Virus record (IMG/VR): IMGVR_UViG_3300005826_000294
Location: 124,001-188,000 of that record
Length of the DNA: 64,000 nucleotides
Source: a virus
Direction: 5' to 3' (one strand)
In this document: positions 38,318 through 46,684 of the stretch, piece by piece
Layout: each line of letters starts with the position of its first letter
How positions within the stretch are numbered: position 1 is the first letter of the stretch
Made by a program: the position numbers and the translations under genes
Notes under the pieces: model-generated
Told to the model about the DNA's origin: nothing
Database searches by the model: none
What the model saw: only the letters and a program-made list of their open reading frames with translations

Positions 38318-38606
38318 AAGGTCTTTCTACAACAAATTCAGCAATATTTTCTATTGTATCGTTCCCATATTCTCCCTGCATTATTGCTGTATAATTTCCT
38401 ATAATACTAAAAGATGTTTCCAACATATATGTGCCCTTTTTAAGTCTAAACATAGGGCGAGGATAACCAACAAGGTCAGTCCCATTAGGTTGAACAACTC
38501 TTTCAATTCTTGGATTTGCTATCTCTACAGGCACTCCATTTACTACAACTTCCCACGCTATTCTTGCGATATTGGGAGTTGGTTGAAAAGGTCCAATTCC
38601 AGGCAT
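38283..38606 (-). CDS. Small beta-rich virion protein
   Basis: 107 residues with alternating strands (IAWEVVVNGVPVEIANP, then RPMFRLKKGTYMLETSFSII), like a single Ig-like domain. It is part of a chain of small genes with 1-base overlaps (38606, 38884), probably translated together. Not recognised; likely a minor capsid, neck or appendage component because all neighbours are structural. Confidence 0.45.
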   Translation of the reverse strand: MPGIGPFQPTPNIARIAWEVVVNGVPVEIANPRIERVVQPNGTDLVGYPRPMFRLKKGTYMLETSFSIIGNYTAIMQGEYGNDTIENIAEFVVERPYGFPRIEIACD

Positions 38607-38884
38607 TATACTGGTGTCCTCCTATATGTTATAAAAAGTGGGCAACCGACTTCTGGAGGAAAAGGATCATCATCTATAAATGTAAATTCTAATGCTCCTG
38701 TCTCAAAAAAATCATTATTCTTTGTATATGAAACTCCATTATAAATCACTATCAATGAATCAGGAATATATTCTTGAGTTGTATTAAATATAAGTTTATA
38801 TCCGTCAATTTGATCAGTTATGTCCTCTTCAACATGTAAGTGATCTGGAGCAACTGTTCCATCAAATAAAGAAGAAATCGGCAT
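38606..38884 (-). CDS. Small beta-rich virion protein
   Basis: 92 residues. The sequence includes LHVEEDITDQIDGYKLIFNT, PDSLIVIYNGV and a final TYRRTPV. The segment SLIVIYNGVSYTKNNDFFE resembles the short module in phage fibre proteins that reads as V-Y-x-NG followed by a few strands (compare IYRNGQLL at 39282 and 42306). Overlaps both neighbours by 1 base. Function unknown beyond probable virion role. Confidence 0.45.
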   Translation of the reverse strand: MPISSLFDGTVAPDHLHVEEDITDQIDGYKLIFNTTQEYIPDSLIVIYNGVSYTKNNDFFETGALEFTFIDDDPFPPEVGCPLFITYRRTPV

Positions 38885-39204
38885 TAAGCCTCCTTAGCTG
38901 TCTTTTTCTTTTTAGTTTTTGGTTTTTCATCAACGATCAAAGGAGCTTCCATCTTTTCTTCTTCTACTACTTCTTCCTCAACTTTTTCTTCTTCTTCTCC
39001 ATTTTCTTGTAATACTGCTTGTTCTCGTAAAGCATTCATTCTACCAACTATAACCTTAATCATTTGTTCAGCACATTGAGCATATCCTGTATAAAATGCT
39101 TTTTGATCTAAAGCTTTATCTCTCACAGGTTCTAGTTGTAATTGCAGTTCTTGTAATCCATCAGCCATATTTCTCATTACTGTTACTTTTTCTTTATCTA
39201 CCAT
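38884..39204 (-). CDS. Helical protein with acidic then basic tail
   Basis: 106 residues. A helical N-terminal two-thirds (NMADGLQELQLQLEPVRDKA) is followed by a Glu-rich stretch and then KPKTKKKKTAKEA, a strikingly basic end. It is separated from the upstream Cys-rich fibre gene by a strong terminator, so it should be expressed at lower level or from read-through. Unrecognised; could be a trimer-assisting or scaffolding accessory. Confidence 0.45.
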   Translation of the reverse strand: MVDKEKVTVMRNMADGLQELQLQLEPVRDKALDQKAFYTGYAQCAEQMIKVIVGRMNALREQAVLQENGEEEEKVEEEVVEEEKMEAPLIVDEKPKTKKKKTAKEA

Positions 39205-39224
39205 TTCTTTAAACCCCTTTAACG

Positions 39225-39257
39225 AAAAAAAGGGACGGCGACTTCTGCCGCCGCCCC
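39225..39257 (-). terminator. Strong rho-independent terminator after Cys-rich fibre gene
   Basis: On the minus strand GGGGCGGCGGC pairs with GTCGCCGTCCC (11 pairs including G-U) around an AGAA loop, followed by seven U. It is one of the most GC-rich spots in the window and starts about 25 bases after the stop at 39282. It implies that the upstream fibre gene is highly transcribed. Confidence 0.9.
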
Positions 39258-39281
39258 GATAGGCATTAACCTAAAATATTA

Positions 39282-41444
39282 TTAAGTCATGTCTACAATT
39301 TGAACAATTGCGTTCTTTCTTAAGTTTCCACTAAATAATAAATTATTTAATGTTCCTGTCTGTCGGGCAACGTCATTTGCTACAGCACCTACAGTAGCTT
39401 TTGATGTTGGATCGTTATAGAGAAGTTGTCCATTTCTATAAATGAAAATATTATCTCTAAACTGGATATCAGTATATGTACTTAAATCTATTGCTGTCCC
39501 CTGATCAGCTGTACGAGAACTATCAAGAGTATCCGCAATAGATTCAGCCAAAGTAACCTCATAAACAGCCCTTTCAGGATTTAGAGTTACTGCACTTAAA
39601 GCATCATCAATTCCCTCTAATACACCAATAAGACTATTTACATCACCAACTGGAGTAATATTATCAAATATAGGCATTACATAATAAGCATCAATCCATC
39701 TATGAGTTGTATCACCCATTTGATAAGAATCATCACAACATGGAGTAAGATCACTACAAACTTCTGCTACTGTTAAACAACCAGTGATCTCAAGATTTTC
39801 AATTGTAGTGTCAGTGAAAATCAAATTATCAGCAGTTAAATTAACAAAATAACCATCATTAAATCTATGAGTTGAGTCTCCAATATCATAAGCATCATCG
39901 CAACAAGGAATGATATCGCTACAAATTCCACCATTGAAAACAACACATCCATCAAAAGTTGTAAGTCCTGTAACGTTAAGGTCATCTCCAATACTTACAT
40001 CTCCTGTGGTTGTAACATTGGTTGTGTTAACGTCAGTTGCATTAACGGTTGTAGCATTAACAGTTGTTACATCTATTGTTACAGCATCTAAGTTTGTAAA
40101 ATAACCATCATTAAATCTATGAGTTGAATCTCCAATATCATAAGCATCATCGCAACAAGGAATGATATCGCTACAAATTCCACCATTGAAAACAACACAT
40201 CCATCAAAAGTTGTTGTTCCATTTATATCTATATCATTAGTAACATTAAGATCAGTTGTATTTATAATTGTTGTGTTGATTGTAGTTGTATTAACTGTAG
40301 TAGAATCAAGATTTACAAAATATCCATCCTGCCATCTTTGAGTTTCACTACCAATATCATAAGCATCATCACAACAAGGTAAAATATCACTACAAACCAC
40401 ACCATCAAAATTAATACAATCTTCACTTCCAGTGCCTAAGAAAATATCGCCATCAAGTAAAATGTCTTCACTGGATAATGTAAGTTTTCCATCTCCATCT
40501 AAACATAATGATGCTTGATAGGCGTTTGATCCATCACCAGAATTAAGAACTACACAGGCATCTAGATCATCTGTATTTCCTTCATCACCAACATGAACAA
40601 CCGGATTTTGTTTTACACCATCTTCATAAATAACAAATTGAAATCTATCTCCATTAACACTATCTGTAATCATACATAGATAGCCATCAATTAGAGCTGT
40701 TCCATCGCCACCAGATAGAACTAAACAAGCATCTTCATCAGTTGCGGCATCAGCATCATTATTAACCTGCCAAGAATCACTTGGTGTCCCTGTTAGATTA
40801 GTAGTGCTATTAAATATATTTTCTAATGCTTCTTGAACATCATCACCAACTACAACACCACTATCATCTACACCAATCTTGCTAGCACCAGAATCTCCAA
40901 TTTCTGTTGAAGAAAGATCACCATAAGCGTCACCCGCACCGATATAAGCAATTGCTCTATCTGGTACAACATCTGATCCAGCAGTAAAAGATGAAGATAA
41001 TCCCCAATATCCATCAAAAACCCAACCAGTACGATTATATCCATCAGTATCTCGCTCTGAAAGACCTGTCCATGAACTTAATGATTCTGTACCACTAACA
41101 TTAAGTGTAGTAATTGGATCAGTTACTAACATTTGTTCTGTATTTATATATGTGGTTGTTCCATTAACAGTGAAATCACCCTGGACAATCGCATTTGCTT
41201 TCATTTCTACATTACCAGTAAAAGTAACCTGACCATCACCTGTCTGATTAATTTCACCATCATCTGCATGAATCTCTAATCTGGTAGCACCCCCGTTGGC
41301 GCGATCTTGAAAAATTAACCCTGTTAAATATCCATCTTCTAAGTCGCCACCCGAATATCCGTCAATCGTTAATTGCGCAAATTCATAACTACCATTAGAA
41401 TCTAATTGATCTGGACGGAGAACTGAACGTTGTGCCATCATCAT
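39282..41444 (-). CDS. Cys-rich repeat fibre/head-fibre-like virion protein
   Basis: 720 residues. Four copies of the fibre repeat usually reading IIP-D-YDLGS-RW-Y occur here as CSDIIPCCDDAYDIG, with adjacent cysteines at about 357/358, 430/431, 514/515 and 569/570 and a following DGYF. Between them lie Thr/Asn-rich beta linkers (TTVNTTTINTT-type) typical of trimeric fibres. The C-terminus (FIYRNGQLLYNDP) matches that of the 42306 protein and is a common fibre tip or capping module. Two of the repeats are nearly identical at DNA level (39846 and 40098). GGAGG lies 10 bases before ATG 41444; a strong terminator follows. Confidence 0.7.
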   Translation of the reverse strand: MMMAQRSVLRPDQLDSNGSYEFAQLTIDGYSGGDLEDGYLTGLIFQDRANGGATRLEIHADDGEINQTGDGQVTFTGNVEMKANAIVQGDFTVNGTTTYINTEQMLVTDPITTLNVSGTESLSSWTGLSERDTDGYNRTGWVFDGYWGLSSSFTAGSDVVPDRAIAYIGAGDAYGDLSSTEIGDSGASKIGVDDSGVVVGDDVQEALENIFNSTTNLTGTPSDSWQVNNDADAATDEDACLVLSGGDGTALIDGYLCMITDSVNGDRFQFVIYEDGVKQNPVVHVGDEGNTDDLDACVVLNSGDGSNAYQASLCLDGDGKLTLSSEDILLDGDIFLGTGSEDCINFDGVVCSDILPCCDDAYDIGSETQRWQDGYFVNLDSTTVNTTTINTTIINTTDLNVTNDIDINGTTTFDGCVVFNGGICSDIIPCCDDAYDIGDSTHRFNDGYFTNLDAVTIDVTTVNATTVNATDVNTTNVTTTGDVSIGDDLNVTGLTTFDGCVVFNGGICSDIIPCCDDAYDIGDSTHRFNDGYFVNLTADNLIFTDTTIENLEITGCLTVAEVCSDLTPCCDDSYQMGDTTHRWIDAYYVMPIFDNITPVGDVNSLIGVLEGIDDALSAVTLNPERAVYEVTLAESIADTLDSSRTADQGTAIDLSTYTDIQFRDNIFIYRNGQLLYNDPTSKATVGAVANDVARQTGTLNNLLFSGNLRKNAIVQIVDMT
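39846..39962. repeat. 117-bp direct repeat, copy A (within fibre gene)
   Basis: This segment matches 40098-40214 with a single mismatch. It encodes the third CSDIIPCC-type fibre repeat. Near-identity at synonymous sites shows a recent duplication or gene conversion, and a likely site for repeat-number change by recombination. Confidence 0.85.
40098..40214. repeat. 117-bp direct repeat, copy B (within fibre gene)
   Basis: Second copy of the repeat at 39846-39962, offset by 252 bases; it encodes the second CSDIIPCC-type fibre repeat. The DNA between the copies encodes Thr/Asn-rich linkers that differ, so only the core unit was duplicated or homogenised. Confidence 0.85.
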
Positions 41445-41467
41445 TGTACATATGCCTCCAAAATTAA

Positions 41468-42082
41468 CTATTTTTTATCTTTCATATATAACATAAACTT
41501 ATCAAACTCTTGTTTATTATACTTCCCGCCTTTTCTACAATTCTCATTTTTCTTCAACCATCTATGATTTTCTGGAGAAAAAGCAATTTTTATATGAGAT
41601 AAATTATTAAAATTAAAAGCAACCAAAGGAAATATATGATCAATATGATATTCTTTACGATCTCCTGGACAATTCCCTAAATGCTCAAAAATTTGTTGAT
41701 AATTAATTCCATATTCTCTTGATGTCTTCACCTTTCCTTTTTTGCTATATCTTTTAAACGCATTACATAATCTTTTTCTTAGAGTATCAATTACAGAATA
41801 TCTTTCTTTTTTTCTACATGAACTACAAATTGGATTACCATTATTCCTAACAAATACAAATCTTAAATTATTACATATAGAACATATTTCTTCATTTTTA
41901 TATTGTTTGTTATAACACTTTTGGCACATCACTCCATTTTTTATTGAATGAGTTTCTTTTATTTTACCACAAGTTTCACATTTTCTATTTTTTGGAGGAT
42001 GTTGTTTATTATAACAAGCTTTACATAAAATATTCTTTTTATTATATATTGTTTTTATTTTAAAGCACAAAGAACATTTCAT
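41468..42082 (-). CDS. Cys-rich HNH homing endonuclease
   Basis: 204 residues. About four zinc ribbons (CSLC, CKAC, CETCGKIKETHS, CQKC, CSIC, CSSC) are followed by the HNH core KEYHIDHIFPLVAFNF and SPENHRWLKKNEN. It belongs to the same family as 37388 and 61895 but has a shorter ribbon array. It starts with an ATGA overlap on the stop of the upstream gene and ends 24 bases before the Cys-rich fibre gene, again a precise junction insertion. Confidence 0.8.
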   Translation of the reverse strand: MKCSLCFKIKTIYNKKNILCKACYNKQHPPKNRKCETCGKIKETHSIKNGVMCQKCYNKQYKNEEICSICNNLRFVFVRNNGNPICSSCRKKERYSVIDTLRKRLCNAFKRYSKKGKVKTSREYGINYQQIFEHLGNCPGDRKEYHIDHIFPLVAFNFNNLSHIKIAFSPENHRWLKKNENCRKGGKYNKQEFDKFMLYMKDKK

Positions 42083-42309
42083 GAATTTTTGCTATAAATT
42101 ATCTTTTTTAACGAACGCATTTCATCATCATATTTACGCATATCGCTATTTATAAACTCTATTGCCAACATTTCAGCTTTATTTCCAGGATCTTCAAACA
42201 CAAAGTTAAATTTATCCCCACGGCCACACTCAATTAGACGAAGTCCCTGTAATTTGAGATATGCTGCTAACGCAATATCGCTAGTTGTATATGTCTCATT
42301 TTTAGTCAT
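42079..42309 (-). CDS. Small DUF5659-like protein
   Basis: 76 residues from ATG 42309, preferred because it forms an ATGA overlap with the upstream stop and has AGGTGAT 7 bases before it (a more upstream in-frame ATG at 42354 has no such site). The sequence TYTTSDIALAAYLKLQGLRL, then FVFEDPGN, matches the compact helix-strand pattern of DUF5659-type proteins found in phages and bacteria. Function is unknown; it is too small to be more specific. Confidence 0.5.
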   Translation of the reverse strand: MTKNETYTTSDIALAAYLKLQGLRLIECGRGDKFNFVFEDPGNKAEMLAIEFINSDMRKYDDEMRSLKKIIYSKNS

Positions 42310-42725
42310 AGTGTAATCACCTGTATAGTATCGCCCTTTAAAAGTTGCATACAAAACCGAATGTGACCGGTTGTACTTCCCGGATATACATCTGCCGGGT
42401 CATCTGGGTCTACAGGGAGTTGGTTTCCATTAAACAATAATTGTCCGTTTCTATAAATAGCTACGCGTTCTACAAATAATGCCGTATCATAAGTCAATCC
42501 ACCAGGAATAGCGAAATCTTGATAGGCTGGAAATTTACTCGTAAGTCTTATCCTCCCTATAGGAGCGTCATTGCTCAAGAGACGATCACATAATCCTACT
42601 GCGAGCTTTTCGCAGGTCACATTGTGATCTTTTATTTTCTCTGTAATTACAGAGTCCGTAGCTAGATCTACGCTTTCTATAGATCGATCTAGTACCTGGG
42701 ACCCTCTTACGAGAGATCTTGGCAT
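42306..42725 (-). CDS. Small fibre-like virion protein with shared C-terminal module
   Basis: 139 residues. The N-terminus (VLDRSIESVDLATDSVITEK) has the helical-beta repeat common near fibre attachment regions. The C-terminus (VAIYRNGQLLFNG, LKGDTIQVITL) matches the end of the 39282 fibre. GAGGAG lies 8 bases before ATG 42725, and a candidate late promoter is 81 bases upstream (42806). The 100-base leader between promoter and gene contains only a short GC-rich inverted repeat (TGCC/GGCA). Confidence 0.55.
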   Translation of the reverse strand: MPRSLVRGSQVLDRSIESVDLATDSVITEKIKDHNVTCEKLAVGLCDRLLSNDAPIGRIRLTSKFPAYQDFAIPGGLTYDTALFVERVAIYRNGQLLFNGNQLPVDPDDPADVYPGSTTGHIRFCMQLLKGDTIQVITL

Positions 42726-42805
42726 TAACTTAACTCCTCTTTAACAAAAACTAATTAACATAACTGCCCTAAGGCACGACTTTATAATCTACATACATAT
42801 GAGAT

Positions 42806-42814
42806 TATTGATAG
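42806..42814 (-). promoter_or_regulatory. Candidate phage late promoter motif
   Basis: Minus strand: seven A, then CTATCAATA, then AT-rich sequence with TAGATTATAAAG. It lies 12-20 bases beyond the stop of the AAA+ ATPase gene and starts the 42725 transcription unit. The A-tract and nonamer are identical to the copy before the sheath at 15684. Confidence 0.5.
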
Positions 42815-42825
42815 TTTTTTTATAA

Positions 42826-44415
42826 TTATGAACTAAGAGATACATCAAGTACGTAATCTTCAGTATTAAAAGTAAATCCACTCTTCACTCCAGCATCCAA
42901 AACACCAATTTGACTTAACATAATATTTTCTACTATATCAATTACTTGCTCAATAGTAATTGATCCGGTTCCTTGGATCTCTGATATACATGTATTTCTT
43001 ACAATTTCTTCACCAATTTGAGTAAATAATGCTCCACTCACTTGTTCTTGTCTCATTAAAGGCATCTTTTTTCCGCTCTTTAAAGTTGCTATAGCAAGGG
43101 GTTTTTCATTATCATAAATATGAGAAATTATTTTTTCAGTTATTTTTTCTTCTATAAGTTTATTTAATAATGGTGGTATTTCTCCACGAACAAATTCTAC
43201 ATTTAATATTTCTAAAGCAGCCTCTCTTGAAGGTCTTGAAATCTCTAAAATAGCATCTCCTAATCTTCCAGGTCTCATTAATGCTGGGTCAATTAATTCT
43301 GGCCTATTTGTTGCTCCAATAAAAATAACATCTTGATTAGTATCAACTCCTTGAAGTTCTGTAAGAAGTGTTGGAACAATAGTTTTTTCTGGAGAATATG
43401 TAGCAGTATCTTTTCTTTTTCCTGCAATACTTTCAATTTCATCCCAAAAAATAATAGATGTAAATCCAGTAGTTTCTGCCATTTTTCTTGCTTCATCAAA
43501 AAGTTTTCTTATAGAGGCTTCTGTATTTCCTGCCCATTTTGATAATAACTCCGGACCATTAATAAGAAAAAACCCTCTTTCATCGCTGGATCCTTTTATC
43601 TCAGCATTCTTTTCTCTTAATTTTAACATCTCATTAAATATTGCTTTAGCAATCATGGTTTTTCCACATCCTGGAGAACCATGAAGCAAGGCCGCTCTTA
43701 AAGGTTTTAATCCATATTTTTTAAACTTATCTTTATAAACAGTTGGGAATATTAATCTTTCTTGTAAATATTTCTTTTCTTCTTCTAAACCTTTTACATC
43801 TTCAAATGTTATGTTAGGAACCTCTGATAAAGAAAACATACTTTTTTCTCTTGTTCCAAGAACTTCAAGAACTATTTGAGATTCTAAATCATAACGGATT
43901 TCATCACCTTCTTTACAGAAAACCCAATCTGCTACTTTTAGAATTAGTTCATGTCCGCCATCATCTATAACTATTCTACTATCATCTAATACTCTTTGAA
44001 CTCTTGATAAACGACCATCATATATCTCATGATCCCGAATTCCAGCAAGCACGCGATCTGGTCCATGACCCATTACAAAAACTTCTGTTCCTGTTTTTAA
44101 TTTATTTACATCTACATCTGGAGAAATAATAATTTCTTCTTTTATTGGTCCCAATTGAACCAAAGCCCTTCTATTAGGAAGGGCTTTTACACATCTAACT
44201 CGTTGTCCAGACTTATCTTGTAAAACCTTAATTCTTTCACGAAGACTTTCTAATTCTCTTTTATATACATTAGCATTTTCAGCCTCTTCCATATAATACC
44301 ATAATACATCAATAAGATGAGACATTTCATTAGGAGTTAAGGCTTTTGATAATTCGTATTTTCCACCTCGTATGAAACATTCTCCAACTAATTTTTTTAC
44401 TTCAAATCTATCCAT
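42826..44415 (-). CDS. Mpa/ARC-type proteasomal AAA+ ATPase (unfoldase)
   Basis: 529 residues in the exact order of the bacterial proteasome activator Mpa/ARC: N-terminal helix/coiled coil (to about 70), two OB-like domains (about 72-190, with IISPDVDVNKLKTGTEVFVM aligned to the Mpa inter-domain block), then one AAA+ module. Walker A is GSPGCGKT (246-253), Walker B IIFWDE (321-326), pore loop KWAG (293-296), sensor 1 GATN (367-370), and RPGR at 381-384. The C-terminal helical domain also aligns with Mpa. The usual C-terminal GQYL proteasome-docking tail is missing (it ends DVSLSS). Expected role: a ring-shaped ATP-driven protein unfoldase. It follows the phosphoesterase gene by 10 bases. Confidence 0.85.
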   Translation of the reverse strand: MDRFEVKKLVGECFIRGGKYELSKALTPNEMSHLIDVLWYYMEEAENANVYKRELESLRERIKVLQDKSGQRVRCVKALPNRRALVQLGPIKEEIIISPDVDVNKLKTGTEVFVMGHGPDRVLAGIRDHEIYDGRLSRVQRVLDDSRIVIDDGGHELILKVADWVFCKEGDEIRYDLESQIVLEVLGTREKSMFSLSEVPNITFEDVKGLEEEKKYLQERLIFPTVYKDKFKKYGLKPLRAALLHGSPGCGKTMIAKAIFNEMLKLREKNAEIKGSSDERGFFLINGPELLSKWAGNTEASIRKLFDEARKMAETTGFTSIIFWDEIESIAGKRKDTATYSPEKTIVPTLLTELQGVDTNQDVIFIGATNRPELIDPALMRPGRLGDAILEISRPSREAALEILNVEFVRGEIPPLLNKLIEEKITEKIISHIYDNEKPLAIATLKSGKKMPLMRQEQVSGALFTQIGEEIVRNTCISEIQGTGSITIEQVIDIVENIMLSQIGVLDAGVKSGFTFNTEDYVLDVSLSS

Positions 44416-44425
44416 TTACTTTCCC

Positions 44426-45094
44426 TTATAATTCTATTAATTCTATATTCCCATCATCACCAATAATAACATAAGCTCTATGATGAGAATCAACCCAATC
44501 TCCTGTGTTATAATACATTGTATCATATATTTTTCTACAACAAGGCCTATGGGTATGTCCAGCTATAATAATATTTGCCTGACTTTCAAGTCTTACTAAT
44601 TTATTTTCTTGTTTTTGTAATAAAAATTTTTGTACTATCCATGTTTTATGTAAAGCATGTTGTAGATCTATGCCTGTTAATTCATAGATCAATCGATTAA
44701 ATCTAATAATAAAACGACTAAATTTAGGATATTTCATTACTGTTGAGTCTGTTTGATGTCCGTGATAAATCCTTATTATTTTATTATCAATTCTTAATAA
44801 AATATCTTTTTTAAATGAGATCTTTGGTAATATATCTTGTAATCCATAAACAAACCAGTCATGATTTCCATTTATATATATTATGTTTTTAAATTTCTGT
44901 ATTACTGATAAAAATGATCTATGTCTTTCATCAAAATTTAGATTTTTAGCAAAATCAAATATATCTCCATTTAATACTAAAGTACAATCTTTATTCGAGA
45001 AATTTTCCAATAAAGATAATAAACTCGGCAAATTTCTATTTGCTTGACGATCTCCTATATGAGTATCACTAAGGACCAACCACAATTTTTTCAA
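44426..45094 (-). CDS. Calcineurin-like metallophosphoesterase (LpxH-like)
   Basis: 222 residues with the full metal-site set: SDTHIG (D10, H12), NGDIFD (43-47), GNHD (76-79), HGH (111-113) and GHTH (179-182). The overall spacing is like LpxH-type UDP-diacylglucosamine pyrophosphatases or related small phosphodiesterases. Substrate is not predictable. The TTG start at 45094 lies within the end of the upstream gene; GGAG is only a base or two away, so a nearby TTG 9 bases later may be used instead. Part of a three-gene cassette with the AAA+ ATPase. Confidence 0.8.
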   Translation of the reverse strand: MKKLWLVLSDTHIGDRQANRNLPSLLSLLENFSNKDCTLVLNGDIFDFAKNLNFDERHRSFLSVIQKFKNIIYINGNHDWFVYGLQDILPKISFKKDILLRIDNKIIRIYHGHQTDSTVMKYPKFSRFIIRFNRLIYELTGIDLQHALHKTWIVQKFLLQKQENKLVRLESQANIIIAGHTHRPCCRKIYDTMYYNTGDWVDSHHRAYVIIGDDGNIELIEL

Positions 45095-45560
45095 ACTCCT
45101 TATTATTTAAACAATAATCATACAAATCTTCTGGAGTTGTAGATTCAGGTTCCATATTTGTTTTCAAACCTGATTTATTTAATAATATTGTAACTGCTTC
45201 CGAACAATGTAATTTTTTTGAATCTCTAAAAGGATTTCTATACCATTTCCCAAACCATCTTCTAGCACCTAATCCAAAAGCAGACCAAAAATCATATGTT
45301 CCTCCTAACCATTTTGCTATATATTTTAGACCCTCAGATAAGTCTTTATTACATTTAAATTCATCTACCAATTTATTCTTTTTAATCCATTTAGATTTTG
45401 GTGTTAATTTATATCCCCAAAAAGTTGCTTCAATTACAAATATGTCTTGTAAAACCTCTGAATAATATGTAGCAAAAGCATGACTAACTCTTCCTTTTGT
45501 AAACCATCTTATCAACTTTCCCATTATCCCCGAGCTTGAAGAAAATCCTATAGTAATCAT
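45069..45560 (-). CDS. Permuted papain-like (YiiX/NlpC-P60 type) hydrolase
   Basis: 163 residues from ATG 45560, which has AGGAGG 5 bases upstream (a GTG 6 bases earlier overlaps that site and is less likely). The order of motifs is a catalytic His first (GRVSHAF, H27), an acidic strand (VIEAT, E44) and Cys late (LHCSEAV, C119). This is the circularly permuted NlpC/P60 or YiiX family, which includes amidases, acyltransferases and proteases. No signal peptide. It overlaps the phosphoesterase gene by 26 bases. It may act on peptide, lipid or cell wall; the sequence does not decide. Confidence 0.7.
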   Translation of the reverse strand: MITIGFSSSSGIMGKLIRWFTKGRVSHAFATYYSEVLQDIFVIEATFWGYKLTPKSKWIKKNKLVDEFKCNKDLSEGLKYIAKWLGGTYDFWSAFGLGARRWFGKWYRNPFRDSKKLHCSEAVTILLNKSGLKTNMEPESTTPEDLYDYCLNNKEFEKIVVGP

Positions 45561-45583
45561 AAGCACCTCCTATTGACGGCACT

Positions 45584-46684
45584 TTAACTATCATCATAAC
45601 TCAAACAATAAAAAGTTGCTGTTGCTAACGAACCTCCTAACTCAACATCATGTTGTAATTTAACTAAAATTTCCATACCATAATTTCCAAATATCTCTGT
45701 AACTGCTTGATAGTTCCAAGGATATGTGATTACATCAACATCAAGATCTCTCCAAGTTGGAGTTTGACATGTTGTAGCAGGAATTGGGGGTTTAGAACCA
45801 TTAGCCTCATTAATATAATCTATTTGTGATTTATAAATAGTTGGATTCCCAAGAGGAATTTTTGTACCACTTGGATATGGAGTTGGTGTGTATTGTGGAG
45901 CAAAAACATCAACTAATCCATATGGTTGAAATGTAACAGAATCTTTAATTGAAATATTGCTACTAAATTGAACCTCAGTAGATACAATTTTTAACTTTTT
46001 TCCACTTTGTGGTCTTAAAATCCAATCAGATCCATTTACTTCATATGTATCTACAGTGATAGTCTCAGATTCAGATAATGGAGTTAAAAATGTAACTCTA
46101 GAATTACGATAATCTACTATAAAATCCCCTCCATATCCATCATGAGGGTCTTGTTCTGTTTTCTCTACATCATCAACATAAACTTTTAATCTAGGGACAT
46201 AACCTTCTTCTGTTGTAATAAAATCTTCATCACTATATTTTCCATGATAATTATCAATCCAACATTTTCCAGTTGGACTATCATAATTGGTGTGATCACC
46301 AGAATCAACTAAAGTCTGTCCAGATACTTTTATAGATTTAAAATACCAAGTAGTTTTATCAGTCCAATTTGGTGTAATCGCTGTATATCTCGATCCTTCA
46401 GTGCTTTCAACAGATACACGAAGAACATTATCTTTTGTTACTTTTTCTAATGAATTTACTTCTTCTATAGGAACTCCATCATGTCCATTAAGTGTAAATC
46501 CAAGAAGAGATTCATCTCCAACATCTAATTCATCTTTCATAAAAACACTAATAGTATCTCCAATAACATTTATATGACTTAATGCTATTTTTATTTCACT
46601 ATCGCGAATCTCTTCAGTCAATTTTTCAATATCTACAGCTTCATTTAAAGTATCTGATGCTACAGAGTATGTATATTCTGCCAT
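45584..46684 (-). CDS. Virion structural protein, beta-rich
   Basis: 366 residues. Mostly strands and turns, with PHDGYGGDFIVDYRNSRVTFLTPL and GKKLKIVSTEVQFSSNISIKD, a pattern common in phage baseplate-periphery or fibre proteins. No catalytic motif found. Overlaps the upstream gene by 1 base and precedes the non-structural cassette by 23 bases. Specific role not known. Confidence 0.45.
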   Translation of the reverse strand: MAEYTYSVASDTLNEAVDIEKLTEEIRDSEIKIALSHINVIGDTISVFMKDELDVGDESLLGFTLNGHDGVPIEEVNSLEKVTKDNVLRVSVESTEGSRYTAITPNWTDKTTWYFKSIKVSGQTLVDSGDHTNYDSPTGKCWIDNYHGKYSDEDFITTEEGYVPRLKVYVDDVEKTEQDPHDGYGGDFIVDYRNSRVTFLTPLSESETITVDTYEVNGSDWILRPQSGKKLKIVSTEVQFSSNISIKDSVTFQPYGLVDVFAPQYTPTPYPSGTKIPLGNPTIYKSQIDYINEANGSKPPIPATTCQTPTWRDLDVDVITYPWNYQAVTEIFGNYGMEILVKLQHDVELGGSLATATFYCLSYDDS

